In this document: positions 25,562 through 35,387 of the stretch, piece by piece
Layout: every line of letters begins with the position of its first letter
Position numbering within the stretch: position 1 is the stretch's first letter
Source of the DNA: Jiangella alba
Lineage (GTDB): Bacteria > Actinomycetota > Actinomycetes > Jiangellales > Jiangellaceae
Assembly: GCF_900106035.1 (NCBI RefSeq)
Contig: NZ_FNUC01000003.1
Coordinates: 3,261,317-3,325,316, forward strand
Length of the DNA stretch: 64,000 bases
Direction: 5' to 3'
The notes under the pieces: generated by a model
Database searches by the model: none
What the model was told of the DNA's origin: nothing
What the model saw: the letters and a program-made list of their open reading frames with translations, nothing else
Translations under genes and position numbers: made by a program

Positions 25562-26725
25562 ATGCTGAAGAAGTCCTTGCTCGCTCTGGTGGGCGGGCTC
25601 GTGCTGCTGGCCCCGACGGTCGGGCTGCTCGCCATCGCCGCGCTCATGAACCCCGGAGGCCAGTCCGCCGTCAGCTGCGCCGAGGTCCCCGGCGGCTCGT
25701 CCGGCCAACTCGCCGACGACGCGCCCGTGCCCGATGCCGCCCGGGCCTGGATCGCGATCGCCACCCAGGCGTGCGCGGACCTGCCCGAGACCTGGGTCGC
25801 CGCGGTCATGGCGCAGGAATCCTCGTTCCGGCCCGACGTCTTCGCGATGGACGTCAACGGCGGCACTTGGGGGCTGTTCCAGATCAACCAGCACATCTGG
25901 CGCACCGTCTACGGCGACTTCGACACCGACCGCAACGCCAACGGCATCTGGGACATCCGCGAACCGGAGATCCACGCCGAGTACGGCGCCCGCTACCTCT
26001 GCAACCTCCTCGACGACGTCCGCGCCACCCGCGCCGCCCACCCGGACTGGCCATCCACGACAGAGCTCACCGAGCTCGAAGCCCTCGTCATCGCCCACAA
26101 CGCCGGCCCCGGCCGGCTCTCCACCTACCCCGACATCCTCGCCGTAACCCGGGACTACCTCGACAACGTCCGGCAGCGGATGCGCGACTGGGCCGTGCCG
26201 GCGACGGTCGCGACGGCCCCGCCGGATCCGTCACTACCGGGCGGCGAGGCGTGCGAGCCTGACGGACCCGGATCGGTCGGCGAGCTGCCGCCACCACCCG
26301 CGCCGTTCGCCGGCGTCCCAGGCGGCCTCGTCCCCGACCCGACCAGCTCCGGTCTCATCACCCGCCAACTGCTGCACCTGCTCGCCGAAACCAGACGCGC
26401 GTTCCCCGACACCGGCTGGTCCTGCTGGTCACCACGCCCCGGCACCAGCTCCGAACACCCCGTCGGCCGCGCCTGCGACGTCACCTACGGCAACCAGATC
26501 GGCACCTACCCCACCGATGTCCAAGTCGCCGAGGGCTGGCGCATGGCCACCTGGCTCCAACACCACGCCACCGCCCTGCGCGTCGAGTACCTCATCTGGC
26601 AAGGCGTCATCTGGTCCCTCGCGCGCGACGACGAAGGCTGGCGCCCCTACGACGGCGGCGGCATGCACGACCCCAATTCCCCCACCGGCGGCCACTACGA
26701 CCACGTCCGCATCACAATCCTCTAA
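25562..26725 (+). CDS. VirB1-like lytic transglycosylase with ARB-07466-like C-terminal domain
   Basis: 387 residues. N-terminal membrane anchor/signal (LLALVGGLVLLAPTVGLLAIAAL), then a lysozyme-like SLT domain: WVAAVMAQESSFRPDVF with the catalytic Glu, GGTWGLFQINQHIW, YGARYLCNLLDD and IAHNAGPGRLSTYP. The C-terminal domain (about residues 270-387: SEHPVGRACDVTYGN, GGHYDHVRIT) resembles the ARB-07466-type domain often paired with cell-wall hydrolases, with His/Asp residues of a metal site. It would open peptidoglycan for the transfer channel. Last gene of the first transfer segment. Confidence 0.87.
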   Translation: MLKKSLLALVGGLVLLAPTVGLLAIAALMNPGGQSAVSCAEVPGGSSGQLADDAPVPDAARAWIAIATQACADLPETWVAAVMAQESSFRPDVFAMDVNGGTWGLFQINQHIWRTVYGDFDTDRNANGIWDIREPEIHAEYGARYLCNLLDDVRATRAAHPDWPSTTELTELEALVIAHNAGPGRLSTYPDILAVTRDYLDNVRQRMRDWAVPATVATAPPDPSLPGGEACEPDGPGSVGELPPPPAPFAGVPGGLVPDPTSSGLITRQLLHLLAETRRAFPDTGWSCWSPRPGTSSEHPVGRACDVTYGNQIGTYPTDVQVAEGWRMATWLQHHATALRVEYLIWQGVIWSLARDDEGWRPYDGGGMHDPNSPTGGHYDHVRITIL

Positions 26726-27088
26726 GTAGACGAGCCCGTTCTCGGTTTCACCTCGCCGCTGCCGCTAGCCCTGCTGGAGCATTGACAACCGCAGCGACTC
26801 CCTGGCCAAGCCGGCCGCACAGGACCGTTCGCCACCTCGACAGTCACACTGAGTGACGGCCGCAGGCTTGTCCAGACCCGCCTATCGAGGCACCGCGATC
26901 GAGCGCTGCTCCGACCGTATGGCGCGACGACCTGCTCAGAGGCGCCACCAGAGGCGCGCCACGGGAGGACACCTAGGTCGACGCTGTGACGTATGCCACA
27001 CACGGACTTCACTCTGAGTTACTTGTGCCCGATTTATGCCGTACGGCAGAGTATCCGCCCAAAGGATTACATCTGCAGGGGGTAGTAA
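26726..27088 (+). promoter_or_regulatory. Non-coding region upstream of the Rhs gene
   Basis: 363 bp without a gene between the transglycosylase and the Rhs toxin gene, marking the junction between transfer genes and cargo. It should hold the Rhs promoter; the last 90 bp are noticeably AT-richer. A G-rich ribosome-binding stretch (GGGGGTAG) lies just before the ATG at 27089. No repeat or IS trace was recognised. Confidence 0.4.
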
Positions 27089-30000
27089 ATGCGTGGGTGG
27101 GTTCGTGCTGTCTCGATACCTGTCATCGTCGGCGTCCTCAGCACGGCGTTGTCGATGCCACCGTCCTTCGCCGACCAAGAGCCAGTTGCACGAACCGAAG
27201 CGACCACCGATGGGCTCCCGACCAACGCCGACGAAGGTCAGCGCGCCGAGCCCCCCGCTCTGATTCCTTCCGAAAACCGGATCCCCGGGGTGGGACTCAA
27301 GAGTGAGATCGAGTCACAGCCGACCGCCGCATCCGTCGCAGACGGACCGCTGCCGAGCGAGCGGAGCGACTCGTTCTTCCCTGCCTTGGCACCCACGCCA
27401 CCGACGATCGTGGGCTACGTGCCGACGTCCCTCGCGCCCGGCTGCGCCGAATGGGGAGCTCTCCGCTGGACCCATCCTGACAGTAGACCCAACGGGTTGG
27501 TCCACCTCTACACGTTCGAGCTCTATCGCGACTCCGACGACGCAATGGTGTGGGACCAGCTCTTCGACTACACCTTAACCGGCGCGGGCGTCGTCAGCGA
27601 CGTCGCCGGCGACTGCGAATCAATACTCCCGGACCCGCAGGCCACACCGATCGTCGAGTTGGGAGAGTCCTACTACGCGAAGGTCTACGCGTGGGATGGC
27701 ACCGGGTGGAGCGCACCGGCGACGTCATCCGCGTATCCAGCGGTCGCGCTTCCGGGTCTGACCGACGAGGCCGCGCGAGGCGTCTGCGTCTGCGACACCT
27801 CAACGGGTCGTCTATACCCGTTGAACATCCTGCGAGCCGACCCCGTGAACACGGCGACCGGGACCCTGACCGAGTCGGCCACGGACCTCACCATCCCCGG
27901 CGTTGGGCCAGCAATCTCCGCTAGCCGGACGTACAACTCGACCGACCCAACAGTCGGGCCCCTCGGCAAGGGTTGGAGCTTCCCCTACTTCTCTGAGCTC
28001 GAGTCAGCAGCATCGTCGGTCACCTACAAGGCTGAGGACGGTCAGGAGGTCGAGTACGCGCTGCAGGGTGGCGCGTACCGCCTCCCACCAGGCGCCTCGA
28101 CGCGGCTGCGGTCCGTGTCAGGCGGATACCAGCTTGAGACGAAGTCGCATCAGGTCATCGGTTTCGATCAAAACGGACGCCTGGAGTACGCGCGCGACTC
28201 CTCCGGCCAAGGCGTCTCGCTCGCATACGCGACGAATGGAACGCTCGACAAGATCACTGACGCGAGTGGCCGCGAGGTCGATGTCACCATGGACGCGTCG
28301 GGCAAGGTCACCGCGATCGCGCTGTCCGATGGTCGTTCGGTCTCCTACGGCTACACCGGCGACCTGCTGACATCCGTGACCGACGTGCGCGGCGGCGTGA
28401 CGGAATACGAGTACGACGCCGCCGGACGCCTCGCAGCCATCACGGATCCGCTGGGCAATGAGGTGATGCGCTCGACGTACGACGCGCAGGGCCGCGTCAT
28501 CTCACAGGTCGACGCCGGCGGCGGAACGTGGGGTTTCGAGTACGTCGACGACGGCGCCTACCAAACTACCCGCACGACCGATCCACGCGGCGGCGTGAGC
28601 CGCGACGTCTACTACAACAACGTCTTGGTCGAGTCCGAAACCGCGGGCGGCGCGATCACGACGTACCAATACGACGAGCGGTTGCGGCTCGCCGCCACCG
28701 TAGATCCGCACGGCCGGACAACGCGTCACACGTACGACGCCAACGACAACCTGCTCTCAACCACGCACCCGAACGGTGACCGTGAGGCCTTTACGTACTC
28801 GTCGGGCGGTGACTTGCTCACCGAGACCTCACCTGAGGGCCGGAAGACAACCTATACCTACGACGCGAATCACCGTGTCGCGACCACAACCGACCCAAAC
28901 GGCGGAGTCACCTCCTACACCTACAACACTGACGGTCAGGTCCTGACCGAGACCTCACCCGAGGGCAACGTCACGGAGTTCGAGTACGACGCGCAGGGCA
29001 ATCGGGTGGCCACCATCAGCCCGGAGGGTCGCCGCACGACGGCGACCTTCGACGCCTACGGTCGGCTCGAGTCGCAGACGACGGCGCGGGGCCACGTGGC
29101 CGGCGCTGACCCGGCGGACTTCACGACCACTTTTGCTTACGACGTGGCCAGCAATCTGACGTCGTCCACTGACCCGTTGGGCCATGTCACGGAGTACGAG
29201 TACGACCTCAACAACCGGCGCACGACGGTGATCGACCCCCTGGATCGCCGTACGGAGACCGAGTTCGATGCCGCCGGACGCGTCGTCAAGATCATCGAAC
29301 CCGGTGGCGCGGAAACGGTCCACGAGTACGACCTGGCCGGCAACCAGGTGGCCACGACCGATGCCGAAGGTGGTAGGACGACCCGGACGTTCGATCTCGA
29401 CGCCCACATGATCACGATGACCGCTGCTCGCGGCAACGAGCCGGGCGCGGAGCCTGCGGACTTCACCTGGGGCTACGAGTACGACGGGCTGGGGAACGTG
29501 GTCGAGGAGACCGACTCGGCCGGCGGGATCGTCTCGTACGGTTACGACGAACGCTATCGACAGACCAGCGTGACGAACCAGGCCAACGAGACCACCACGA
29601 CCGCATATGACGGCGACGGGAACACCGTCAGCGTCACCGACCCGCTCGACAGAACGGTCAGCACGACATACAACGGGCTGAACCTGCCGGCCACGGTGAC
29701 CGATCCTGCGGGGAAGGTCTCGACGGTGATCTATGACCGGGACGGGAACCGAACTTCCACGACGACGCCGCTGGGCCACAAGGCGACCTTCACGTATGAC
29801 GGCGACGGCATGCTCGTCCAGGACCAAACCCCCAACGGCAACGGCCGGATCTCGACCTATACATACGACGCCGACGGTAACCAGATCCGTACCGTGGACC
29901 CCCAGGGCCGCTTCACGACCGCTACGTTCGACAACGCCGGCCGGGTGAGCAGCCGCAGTTTGTGGAACGTCACCACAACGTACGGGTACGACGACGCCGG

Positions 30001-32365
30001 CCGCCTCACCACCGTCACCGGCGGCGACGGCGCGGTCACCGAGTACGGGTACAACACCGCTGGCGACCTGGTCACAGTGACCGACCCGAACGATCACGTC
30101 ACGACTCACACCTACGACGACGCGCACCGCCGCACGGCAACCACGGACGCGTTGAACCGCACTCGCACCTTCGGGTACGACGCCGACGGCAACCAGACCA
30201 GCACCGTGCTCGCCCGAGGCCCAGCATCAGGTGACCTGGCGCGGTGGACGGTCACGCAGAGCTACGACGAACTGGGCCGCCGCACCGGCGTGACCACAGG
30301 CTCAACCGCCTCCACGGCCAGCTATGCCTACGACCCGGTCGGGCGGCTCACCGGAGTCACCGACGCGGGCGGCACCACGACCACGGTCTACGACGACGCC
30401 GGCCAGATCGCCTCGGTGACCCGGGGCAGCCAGGCCTACGGCTACACCTACGACCCCCGCGGCATGGTCAAGACCATCACCCAACCCGGTGGCGTCACCG
30501 TCACCAACACCTTCGACGACGACGGCCGCCTCGCCACCACAGCCAGCACCAACGCCGGCACCACCGCGTTCAGCTACGACAAGAACAACAACCTGACCCG
30601 GATCGACAACCTCGCCGCAACCGGGCTGGTGAACCGCTGGCAGCAACGCAACTACGACCGCGCCGACGCCCTCGTCAGCACCACCACCGGCACCGGCACC
30701 ACCACCGACCCCACCCAGACCGTCACCTACAGCCGCGACGGCGCCGGCCGCCCGTTCGTGATCCGTCGCGGTGCAGGCGGCACCCAGGCACCCGGTGAGG
30801 CGCACTTCTTCGACGCGGCCGGCCGTCTAGCCCAAGTGTGTTACGACGCCAGCTCGATGTTCGGGCAGAACTGCGCCACCGCCGACGAAACCCTCGCCTA
30901 CACCTACGACGGAGCCGGCAACCGCCTCACCGAAACCCGCACCGGCGGCACCACCCCCGGCACCACCACCTACACCTACGACGCCGCCAACCAACTCACC
31001 CAACGCGGCAACACGACCTACAGCTACGACGCCGACGGCAACCAGATCAGCGATGGGGCAACCAGCTGGACCTACGACGAACTCAACCGCCTGGTCGGCA
31101 TTGACACTCCCACCGCCGACAGCCAACTCACCTACGACGGCCTCGGCAACCGCACGAGCGTGACAACCGGCGCGACGACGCGGACGTTCTCGTGGGACAT
31201 CAACAACCCGCTACCCCTCCTCACCAGCGTCACCCAGGGCACGAGCACCACTCGGTACCGCTACGGCCCCGACGCGATCCCGGTGAACGCCAACATCAAT
31301 GGCACCAACCACGCCCTACTCACCGAAGACCTCAACAGCCTCACCACCACCTACAACCGCACCACCGGCGCCAAATCCTGGACCACCACCTACGAACCCT
31401 TCGGAACCCCCCGCAACACCACCAGCACCGGACTCACCACCGCCCAGGTCGGCCTCGGCTACACCGGCGAATACCTCGACCCCACCACCGGCCTCCTCAA
31501 CCTCCGCGCTCGCAATTACAACCCCACACTCGGCCAATTCACCAGCACCGACCCCGTCGAAACCCCCCAAGGCACGCCTTCCATCTCCCCATATGCTTAC
31601 GTCGACAACCGACCCACCGTACTCACCGACCCCAGCGGCGCATGCTTCTTCATCGACATGCCCTGGATACCCGGATGCAGCGAGCCGAGCTGGGCTGACG
31701 AAGTTACTCCCGCAACGAATGGTGTCCTCGCCGGACTGATATCCGCGGCAGAGGACACGTTTTACTTGACAGGAATGGCCCTCGGCGTCGACTGGGTTGG
31801 CTACGACGGTGACCTTGCCCAACAATTGTTCGATGAAGCCGCCGTCGAGGGCAACTATCACGGTGAGACGTATCAGCAGGCTCAATTGGTGGGTGGCCTC
31901 GTTGCGCTCGTAGGTGGCGCCGCCAGCACTGCCGCAAGCCTCGCGCGAATCTGCACGTCCCTCGTCAGGAAGATTAGGCCGCCCGTGGCCTCGGGAGGCT
32001 TGGCCACGGAGGTCCCCGCCTACGCAGGAAGCCGGACAGCGGGGACCCTGGTCACACCCGATGGCGCGGAGTTCCCCTTGATCAGTGGCTGGCATCCGCC
32101 AGCGGCATCGATGCCCCAAGGCACGCCCGGCATGAACATCGTGACAAAATCGCACGTGGAGGCACACGCCGCGGCGATTATGCGGAACCAAGGACTATCC
32201 GAGGCAACCCTCTGGATCAACCGCGCGCCCTGCGGAGGGAAACCCGGCTGCGCAGCGATGCTCCCGCGGATGGTCCCCAGCGGCTCAACCCTGACCATCA
32301 ACGTCGTGCCGAACGGATCAGCCGGCTCGATCGCGGACACATTAATCATTCGAGGAATAGGTTAA
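27089..32365 (+). CDS. Secreted Rhs/YD-repeat polymorphic toxin with SCP1.201/DddA-like cytosine deaminase tip
   Basis: 1758 residues. Sec-type signal peptide at 1-30 (AVSIPVIVGVLSTALS, cleavage after SFA); a beta-sandwich-like region to about 230; a DUF6531-type segment near 250-320 (NTATGTLTESATDLTI); then dozens of YD repeats (YDANDNLLSTTHPNGD and similar) forming the Rhs shell. The core closes with YTGEYLDPTTGLLNLRARNY ... DPSG near 1515. The 240-residue variable tip ends in a deaminase: H1689-V-E1691, then PCGGKPGC (C1715, C1721) and LLPRM-like MLPRMVPSGSTL, the zinc and catalytic residues of the SCP1.201 family that includes the DNA deaminase DddA. Immunity gene follows directly. Confidence 0.9.
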   Translation: MRGWVRAVSIPVIVGVLSTALSMPPSFADQEPVARTEATTDGLPTNADEGQRAEPPALIPSENRIPGVGLKSEIESQPTAASVADGPLPSERSDSFFPALAPTPPTIVGYVPTSLAPGCAEWGALRWTHPDSRPNGLVHLYTFELYRDSDDAMVWDQLFDYTLTGAGVVSDVAGDCESILPDPQATPIVELGESYYAKVYAWDGTGWSAPATSSAYPAVALPGLTDEAARGVCVCDTSTGRLYPLNILRADPVNTATGTLTESATDLTIPGVGPAISASRTYNSTDPTVGPLGKGWSFPYFSELESAASSVTYKAEDGQEVEYALQGGAYRLPPGASTRLRSVSGGYQLETKSHQVIGFDQNGRLEYARDSSGQGVSLAYATNGTLDKITDASGREVDVTMDASGKVTAIALSDGRSVSYGYTGDLLTSVTDVRGGVTEYEYDAAGRLAAITDPLGNEVMRSTYDAQGRVISQVDAGGGTWGFEYVDDGAYQTTRTTDPRGGVSRDVYYNNVLVESETAGGAITTYQYDERLRLAATVDPHGRTTRHTYDANDNLLSTTHPNGDREAFTYSSGGDLLTETSPEGRKTTYTYDANHRVATTTDPNGGVTSYTYNTDGQVLTETSPEGNVTEFEYDAQGNRVATISPEGRRTTATFDAYGRLESQTTARGHVAGADPADFTTTFAYDVASNLTSSTDPLGHVTEYEYDLNNRRTTVIDPLDRRTETEFDAAGRVVKIIEPGGAETVHEYDLAGNQVATTDAEGGRTTRTFDLDAHMITMTAARGNEPGAEPADFTWGYEYDGLGNVVEETDSAGGIVSYGYDERYRQTSVTNQANETTTTAYDGDGNTVSVTDPLDRTVSTTYNGLNLPATVTDPAGKVSTVIYDRDGNRTSTTTPLGHKATFTYDGDGMLVQDQTPNGNGRISTYTYDADGNQIRTVDPQGRFTTATFDNAGRVSSRSLWNVTTTYGYDDAGRLTTVTGGDGAVTEYGYNTAGDLVTVTDPNDHVTTHTYDDAHRRTATTDALNRTRTFGYDADGNQTSTVLARGPASGDLARWTVTQSYDELGRRTGVTTGSTASTASYAYDPVGRLTGVTDAGGTTTTVYDDAGQIASVTRGSQAYGYTYDPRGMVKTITQPGGVTVTNTFDDDGRLATTASTNAGTTAFSYDKNNNLTRIDNLAATGLVNRWQQRNYDRADALVSTTTGTGTTTDPTQTVTYSRDGAGRPFVIRRGAGGTQAPGEAHFFDAAGRLAQVCYDASSMFGQNCATADETLAYTYDGAGNRLTETRTGGTTPGTTTYTYDAANQLTQRGNTTYSYDADGNQISDGATSWTYDELNRLVGIDTPTADSQLTYDGLGNRTSVTTGATTRTFSWDINNPLPLLTSVTQGTSTTRYRYGPDAIPVNANINGTNHALLTEDLNSLTTTYNRTTGAKSWTTTYEPFGTPRNTTSTGLTTAQVGLGYTGEYLDPTTGLLNLRARNYNPTLGQFTSTDPVETPQGTPSISPYAYVDNRPTVLTDPSGACFFIDMPWIPGCSEPSWADEVTPATNGVLAGLISAAEDTFYLTGMALGVDWVGYDGDLAQQLFDEAAVEGNYHGETYQQAQLVGGLVALVGGAASTAASLARICTSLVRKIRPPVASGGLATEVPAYAGSRTAGTLVTPDGAEFPLISGWHPPAASMPQGTPGMNIVTKSHVEAHAAAIMRNQGLSEATLWINRAPCGGKPGCAAMLPRMVPSGSTLTINVVPNGSAGSIADTLIIRGIG

Positions 32366-32761
32366 ATGCTCGCCCGATACTTACCACCCAACACGGATAC
32401 CCCGCGAGAATCGTCGATCTCGTCGGAACAGGATCTCGATCGCCTCCTGGCCGAGGCAGCGGATCTCCGAACCGAACGCGGCATCCCTACTCTAGAACTC
32501 ATCGCACCCAACGGCGCAACCTTGGTTATCGCCCAGGCTGGAAATGGTGTGGTCATTATGTGGATCGACGCGCTCGGCGAGTCCATGCACAGCGTGGGAT
32601 CCACGGATACTCAAGGCACTGTCGTATTCGACTACTACGGGTCGTACACAGAAGTCCCCGCGGAATTCGTAGTTCCACCGGAGCTTGGCAAGGCGGCGGC
32701 ACTGGAGGTCGCCGCCAAAGGCCAGCCCTTCGTGCCGGGGCTAACTATGGCCCCTGATTGA
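32366..32761 (+). CDS. Imm1-like immunity protein for the Rhs deaminase
   Basis: 131-residue acidic protein starting immediately after the toxin stop codon (TAAATG), the classic immunity position. It carries SISSEQDLDRLLAEAADLRTERGIPTLEL and TLVIAQAGNGVVIMWID followed by VVFDYYGSYTEVPAEFVVP, resembling the Imm1 family often found with deaminase toxins. It would bind and block the toxin tip in the producing cell. Family match is by pattern; pairing with the toxin is clear from position. Confidence 0.75.
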   Translation: MLARYLPPNTDTPRESSISSEQDLDRLLAEAADLRTERGIPTLELIAPNGATLVIAQAGNGVVIMWIDALGESMHSVGSTDTQGTVVFDYYGSYTEVPAEFVVPPELGKAAALEVAAKGQPFVPGLTMAPD

Positions 32762-33043
32762 CGCAGGTTCACGCTGCGCTCTTCACCCAAGCGTCCGATG
32801 CATGCGAGGGTTGGCTGACATTGTCCTCCCGATCACGTTAGCCCCGCTGCTGAGCCTCCGGCTACGACATCGTCAATCCGCGCAACGATGGCCGATCATC
32901 TCAGGCGTGCTCAAATGTCCTGTCGGCATTTGGCAAGTCACATCTAGAACGCCGCAGGACAACGTAGCGTCGGGCCGAGGCAGTTCAGTGTGGAGCCCGG
33001 CGGCGATTGGCATACTCCTCGGCATTCTTGAATTGGAGCTCAG

Positions 33044-34177
33044 ATGACTCACCCCGAACCAGCACGATTAACTCGTAGATTGGCCATTGCACTAGGCACT
33101 GTTGGCGGCGCAGGCACCCTCGCGATTGCCACGAGCGGCGACGCTCATGCTGCCAACGGCGATCCGATTGTCTTGGGTCAGTCGAATACGTCGTCGGCGG
33201 TGACGCGGGTGACCTGTTCTGGCAACGTCGTTGGGCTCGATGTCCGGAGCACGAGCACTGGGACGGCGGCGCATGCGATCACTGGTCTGGGGGTCAATGC
33301 TTACGGCATCGTGGCGTCGTCGACGGGCCATAACGGTGCGAAGTTCACCACGGACGCCGCCAATCGTTTTGGGGTGTGGGCGGAGAACACTTCGCCGACC
33401 AGCGGGACTGGTCTGGCGGTTTTTGCGCGCAACACGTCGGCCCAGCTAGGCGCCGGGGGTGCGACAGCGATCCGCGGGATTCAGGGCGCTGGCGCAGAAG
33501 CGCTGCTGTTGTCGGTGCGGGCGCAGCGGTGGCCGGCTGCGGGTGAGTTCGCCGGCCCGAACGGGGTGATCGGTGCCAGCGCGCAGGGAGGCACCGGGGT
33601 CATCGGTCACTCCGAGGCCGGCACCGGTGTGCTGGCCAGCACGAACACCCCTGGCGTGGATGCGCTCTACTCGGCCGGTAACGCAACTGTCGCTGGTGAT
33701 CTGGCCGTGCAGGGCATGGTGAGCAAGTTCGGCGGGTCGTTCCGGATCGATCATCCGCTGGATCCGCAGAACCGGTACCTGTCGCACTCGTTTGTGGAGT
33801 CCCCGGACATGATGAACGTCTACAACGGCGTCGTCGACGCCGACGACACCGGCGCGGCCACCATCGATTTGCCGGAGTGGTTCGAGACGCTCAACGCCGA
33901 CTACCGCTACCAGCTCACCCCGCTCGGTGCTGCGGCACCGGATCTGCACGTTAGTGCCGAGGTCGAGGACAACCGGTTCGCCATCGCGGGCGCCAAATCG
34001 GGGCAACGGGTGTCCTGGCAGGTGACCGGGATCCGCCGCGACCCGTGGGCCGAGCAGAACCGGATCCCCGTCGAGCACGCCAAGCCCGACAGCGAGCGCG
34101 GCACCTATCTGTACCCGCAGGGCTTTGGCCAGCCCGCCGAACTCAGCTTGTCCGCAGACCAGACCGATCGTTCGTGA
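33044..34177 (+). CDS. Tat-exported protein of unknown function, tandem paralogue 1
   Basis: 377 residues. Twin-arginine signal (LTRRLAIALGTVGGAG, cleavage after AHA), then ANGDPIVLGQSNTSSAVTRV, a Gly/Ser/Thr-rich repetitive middle suggesting a beta-helix or fibre-like fold, and a conserved C-terminal module: SKFGGSFRIDHPLDPQNRYL, SHSFVESPDMMNVYNGV, VSWQVTGIRRDPWAEQNRIP. This C-terminal module occurs in many bacterial surface proteins of unknown role (family knowledge). It lies downstream of the toxin/immunity pair. Closely related to 35388-36530: the C-terminal halves are nearly identical in protein but differ at many synonymous sites. Confidence 0.75.
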   Translation: MTHPEPARLTRRLAIALGTVGGAGTLAIATSGDAHAANGDPIVLGQSNTSSAVTRVTCSGNVVGLDVRSTSTGTAAHAITGLGVNAYGIVASSTGHNGAKFTTDAANRFGVWAENTSPTSGTGLAVFARNTSAQLGAGGATAIRGIQGAGAEALLLSVRAQRWPAAGEFAGPNGVIGASAQGGTGVIGHSEAGTGVLASTNTPGVDALYSAGNATVAGDLAVQGMVSKFGGSFRIDHPLDPQNRYLSHSFVESPDMMNVYNGVVDADDTGAATIDLPEWFETLNADYRYQLTPLGAAAPDLHVSAEVEDNRFAIAGAKSGQRVSWQVTGIRRDPWAEQNRIPVEHAKPDSERGTYLYPQGFGQPAELSLSADQTDRS

Positions 34178-34223
34178 TCTCGCCACACTCGAGCACTAGG
34201 ACGCCTGCGTAAGGAGAACCATC

Positions 34224-35317
34224 GTGAGCGAAGAGCAGATGAAGCCACGGCTGGCGCGTCGTGCCCTGCTCGGAACCGGTGCGGCCGCAGCCGCCGGGTC
34301 TCGCCGTGGCCGGCTCAAGTACGGCGAGCGCGGCCGACGGCGACCCGCTGCTTGTCGGTCGGACCAATACTGCGACCGCGGCGACAACGCTGAATAGCTC
34401 GGCGAGCGCCGATGCGCTCTGTGTCAACAGCACCGGTTCGGGAACCTCGGCCAGCGGAATCGTCGCAACTTCCACTAGCGCATACGGACTCATCGCCTTC
34501 TCAACGGGTACAGCGGCGCGAGACTTGCGTCGCAGCTGCCCAACACCTTCGGACTCTGGGCCGAGAACACCGCCACCGATACGGGCACCGGCGCGGCAAT
34601 CTACGGGATCAGCAGAGCAGGCGGTACCGGCGCCCAAGGCGGCACGGCCGTTCGCGGCGTCCACGACCCGAACGCGGCCACCTTCCTCCGAACGATCCGG
34701 ACCACTCATGCCCCCAAGCTGCCGGCGAGTTCGCCGGACCCAGCGGCGTCATCGGGGCGAGCAACCAGGACGGCGGCATCGCTGTCATCGGCCATTACGA
34801 GACCAGCCACGGCGTCGTCGCCACCACCAACGCCCCTGGTATCGATGCGCTGTTCTCCGCCGGCAATGCCACCATCGCAGGCGACCTGGCCGTGCAAGGG
34901 ATGATCAGCAAGTTCGGCGGGTCCTTCCACATCGACCACCCTCTGGACCCGCAGAACCGCTACCTCTCGCACTCGTTCGTCGAGTCCCCGAACATGAAGA
35001 ACGTCTACGACGGCGTCGCCGTTCTGGACGTGATCGGAGCAGCCACGGTCGAGCTGCCGGACTGGTTCGAAGCGCTGGCCCGGGACTTCCGCTACCAGCT
35101 CACCCCGATGGGCGCCTCTGCGCCCGACCTCTACGTCAGCTCCGAGATCGACGACGGCAACTTCGCCATCGCCGGCGGGGTGCCCGGACAACACGTGTCC
35201 TGGCAGGTCACCGGCATCCGCAAAGACCCGTGGGCCGAGGACAACCGCATCCCCGTCGAGCACCACAAACCCTCCAGCGAACGCGGCACCACCCTCTACT
35301 CGCCCGCCCCACCGTAG
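34224..35317 (+). pseudogene. Tat-exported paralogue 2, broken by three frameshifts
   Basis: GTG at 34224 after AAGGAG starts a paralogue of the neighbours: LARRALLGTGAAAAAG in one frame, then GLAVAGSSTASAADGDPLLVG in the next after an extra base near 34298. A lost base near 34508 leads into a third reading (RLASQLPNTFGLWAENTATD), and a final shift near 34715 gives AAGEFAGPSGVIGASNQDGG through to RTTLYSPAPP. All paralogue segments are present in order, so this is a decayed gene; single-base errors in the assembly are the alternative, but three in one gene and none in its two neighbours favours real decay. Confidence 0.8.
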
Positions 35318-35387
35318 CGGCCCGCACCACCAGCATCGCGAACCACGACCAGGTCGACGAACACACCATCCGAAGAACGGAGCGCAC

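Noticed and set aside
32802..33047. 81-aa plus-strand frame before the first Tat-exported paralogue
   Set aside because: No ribosome-binding site, mixed composition, and it overlaps the start region of the real gene; treated as non-coding.
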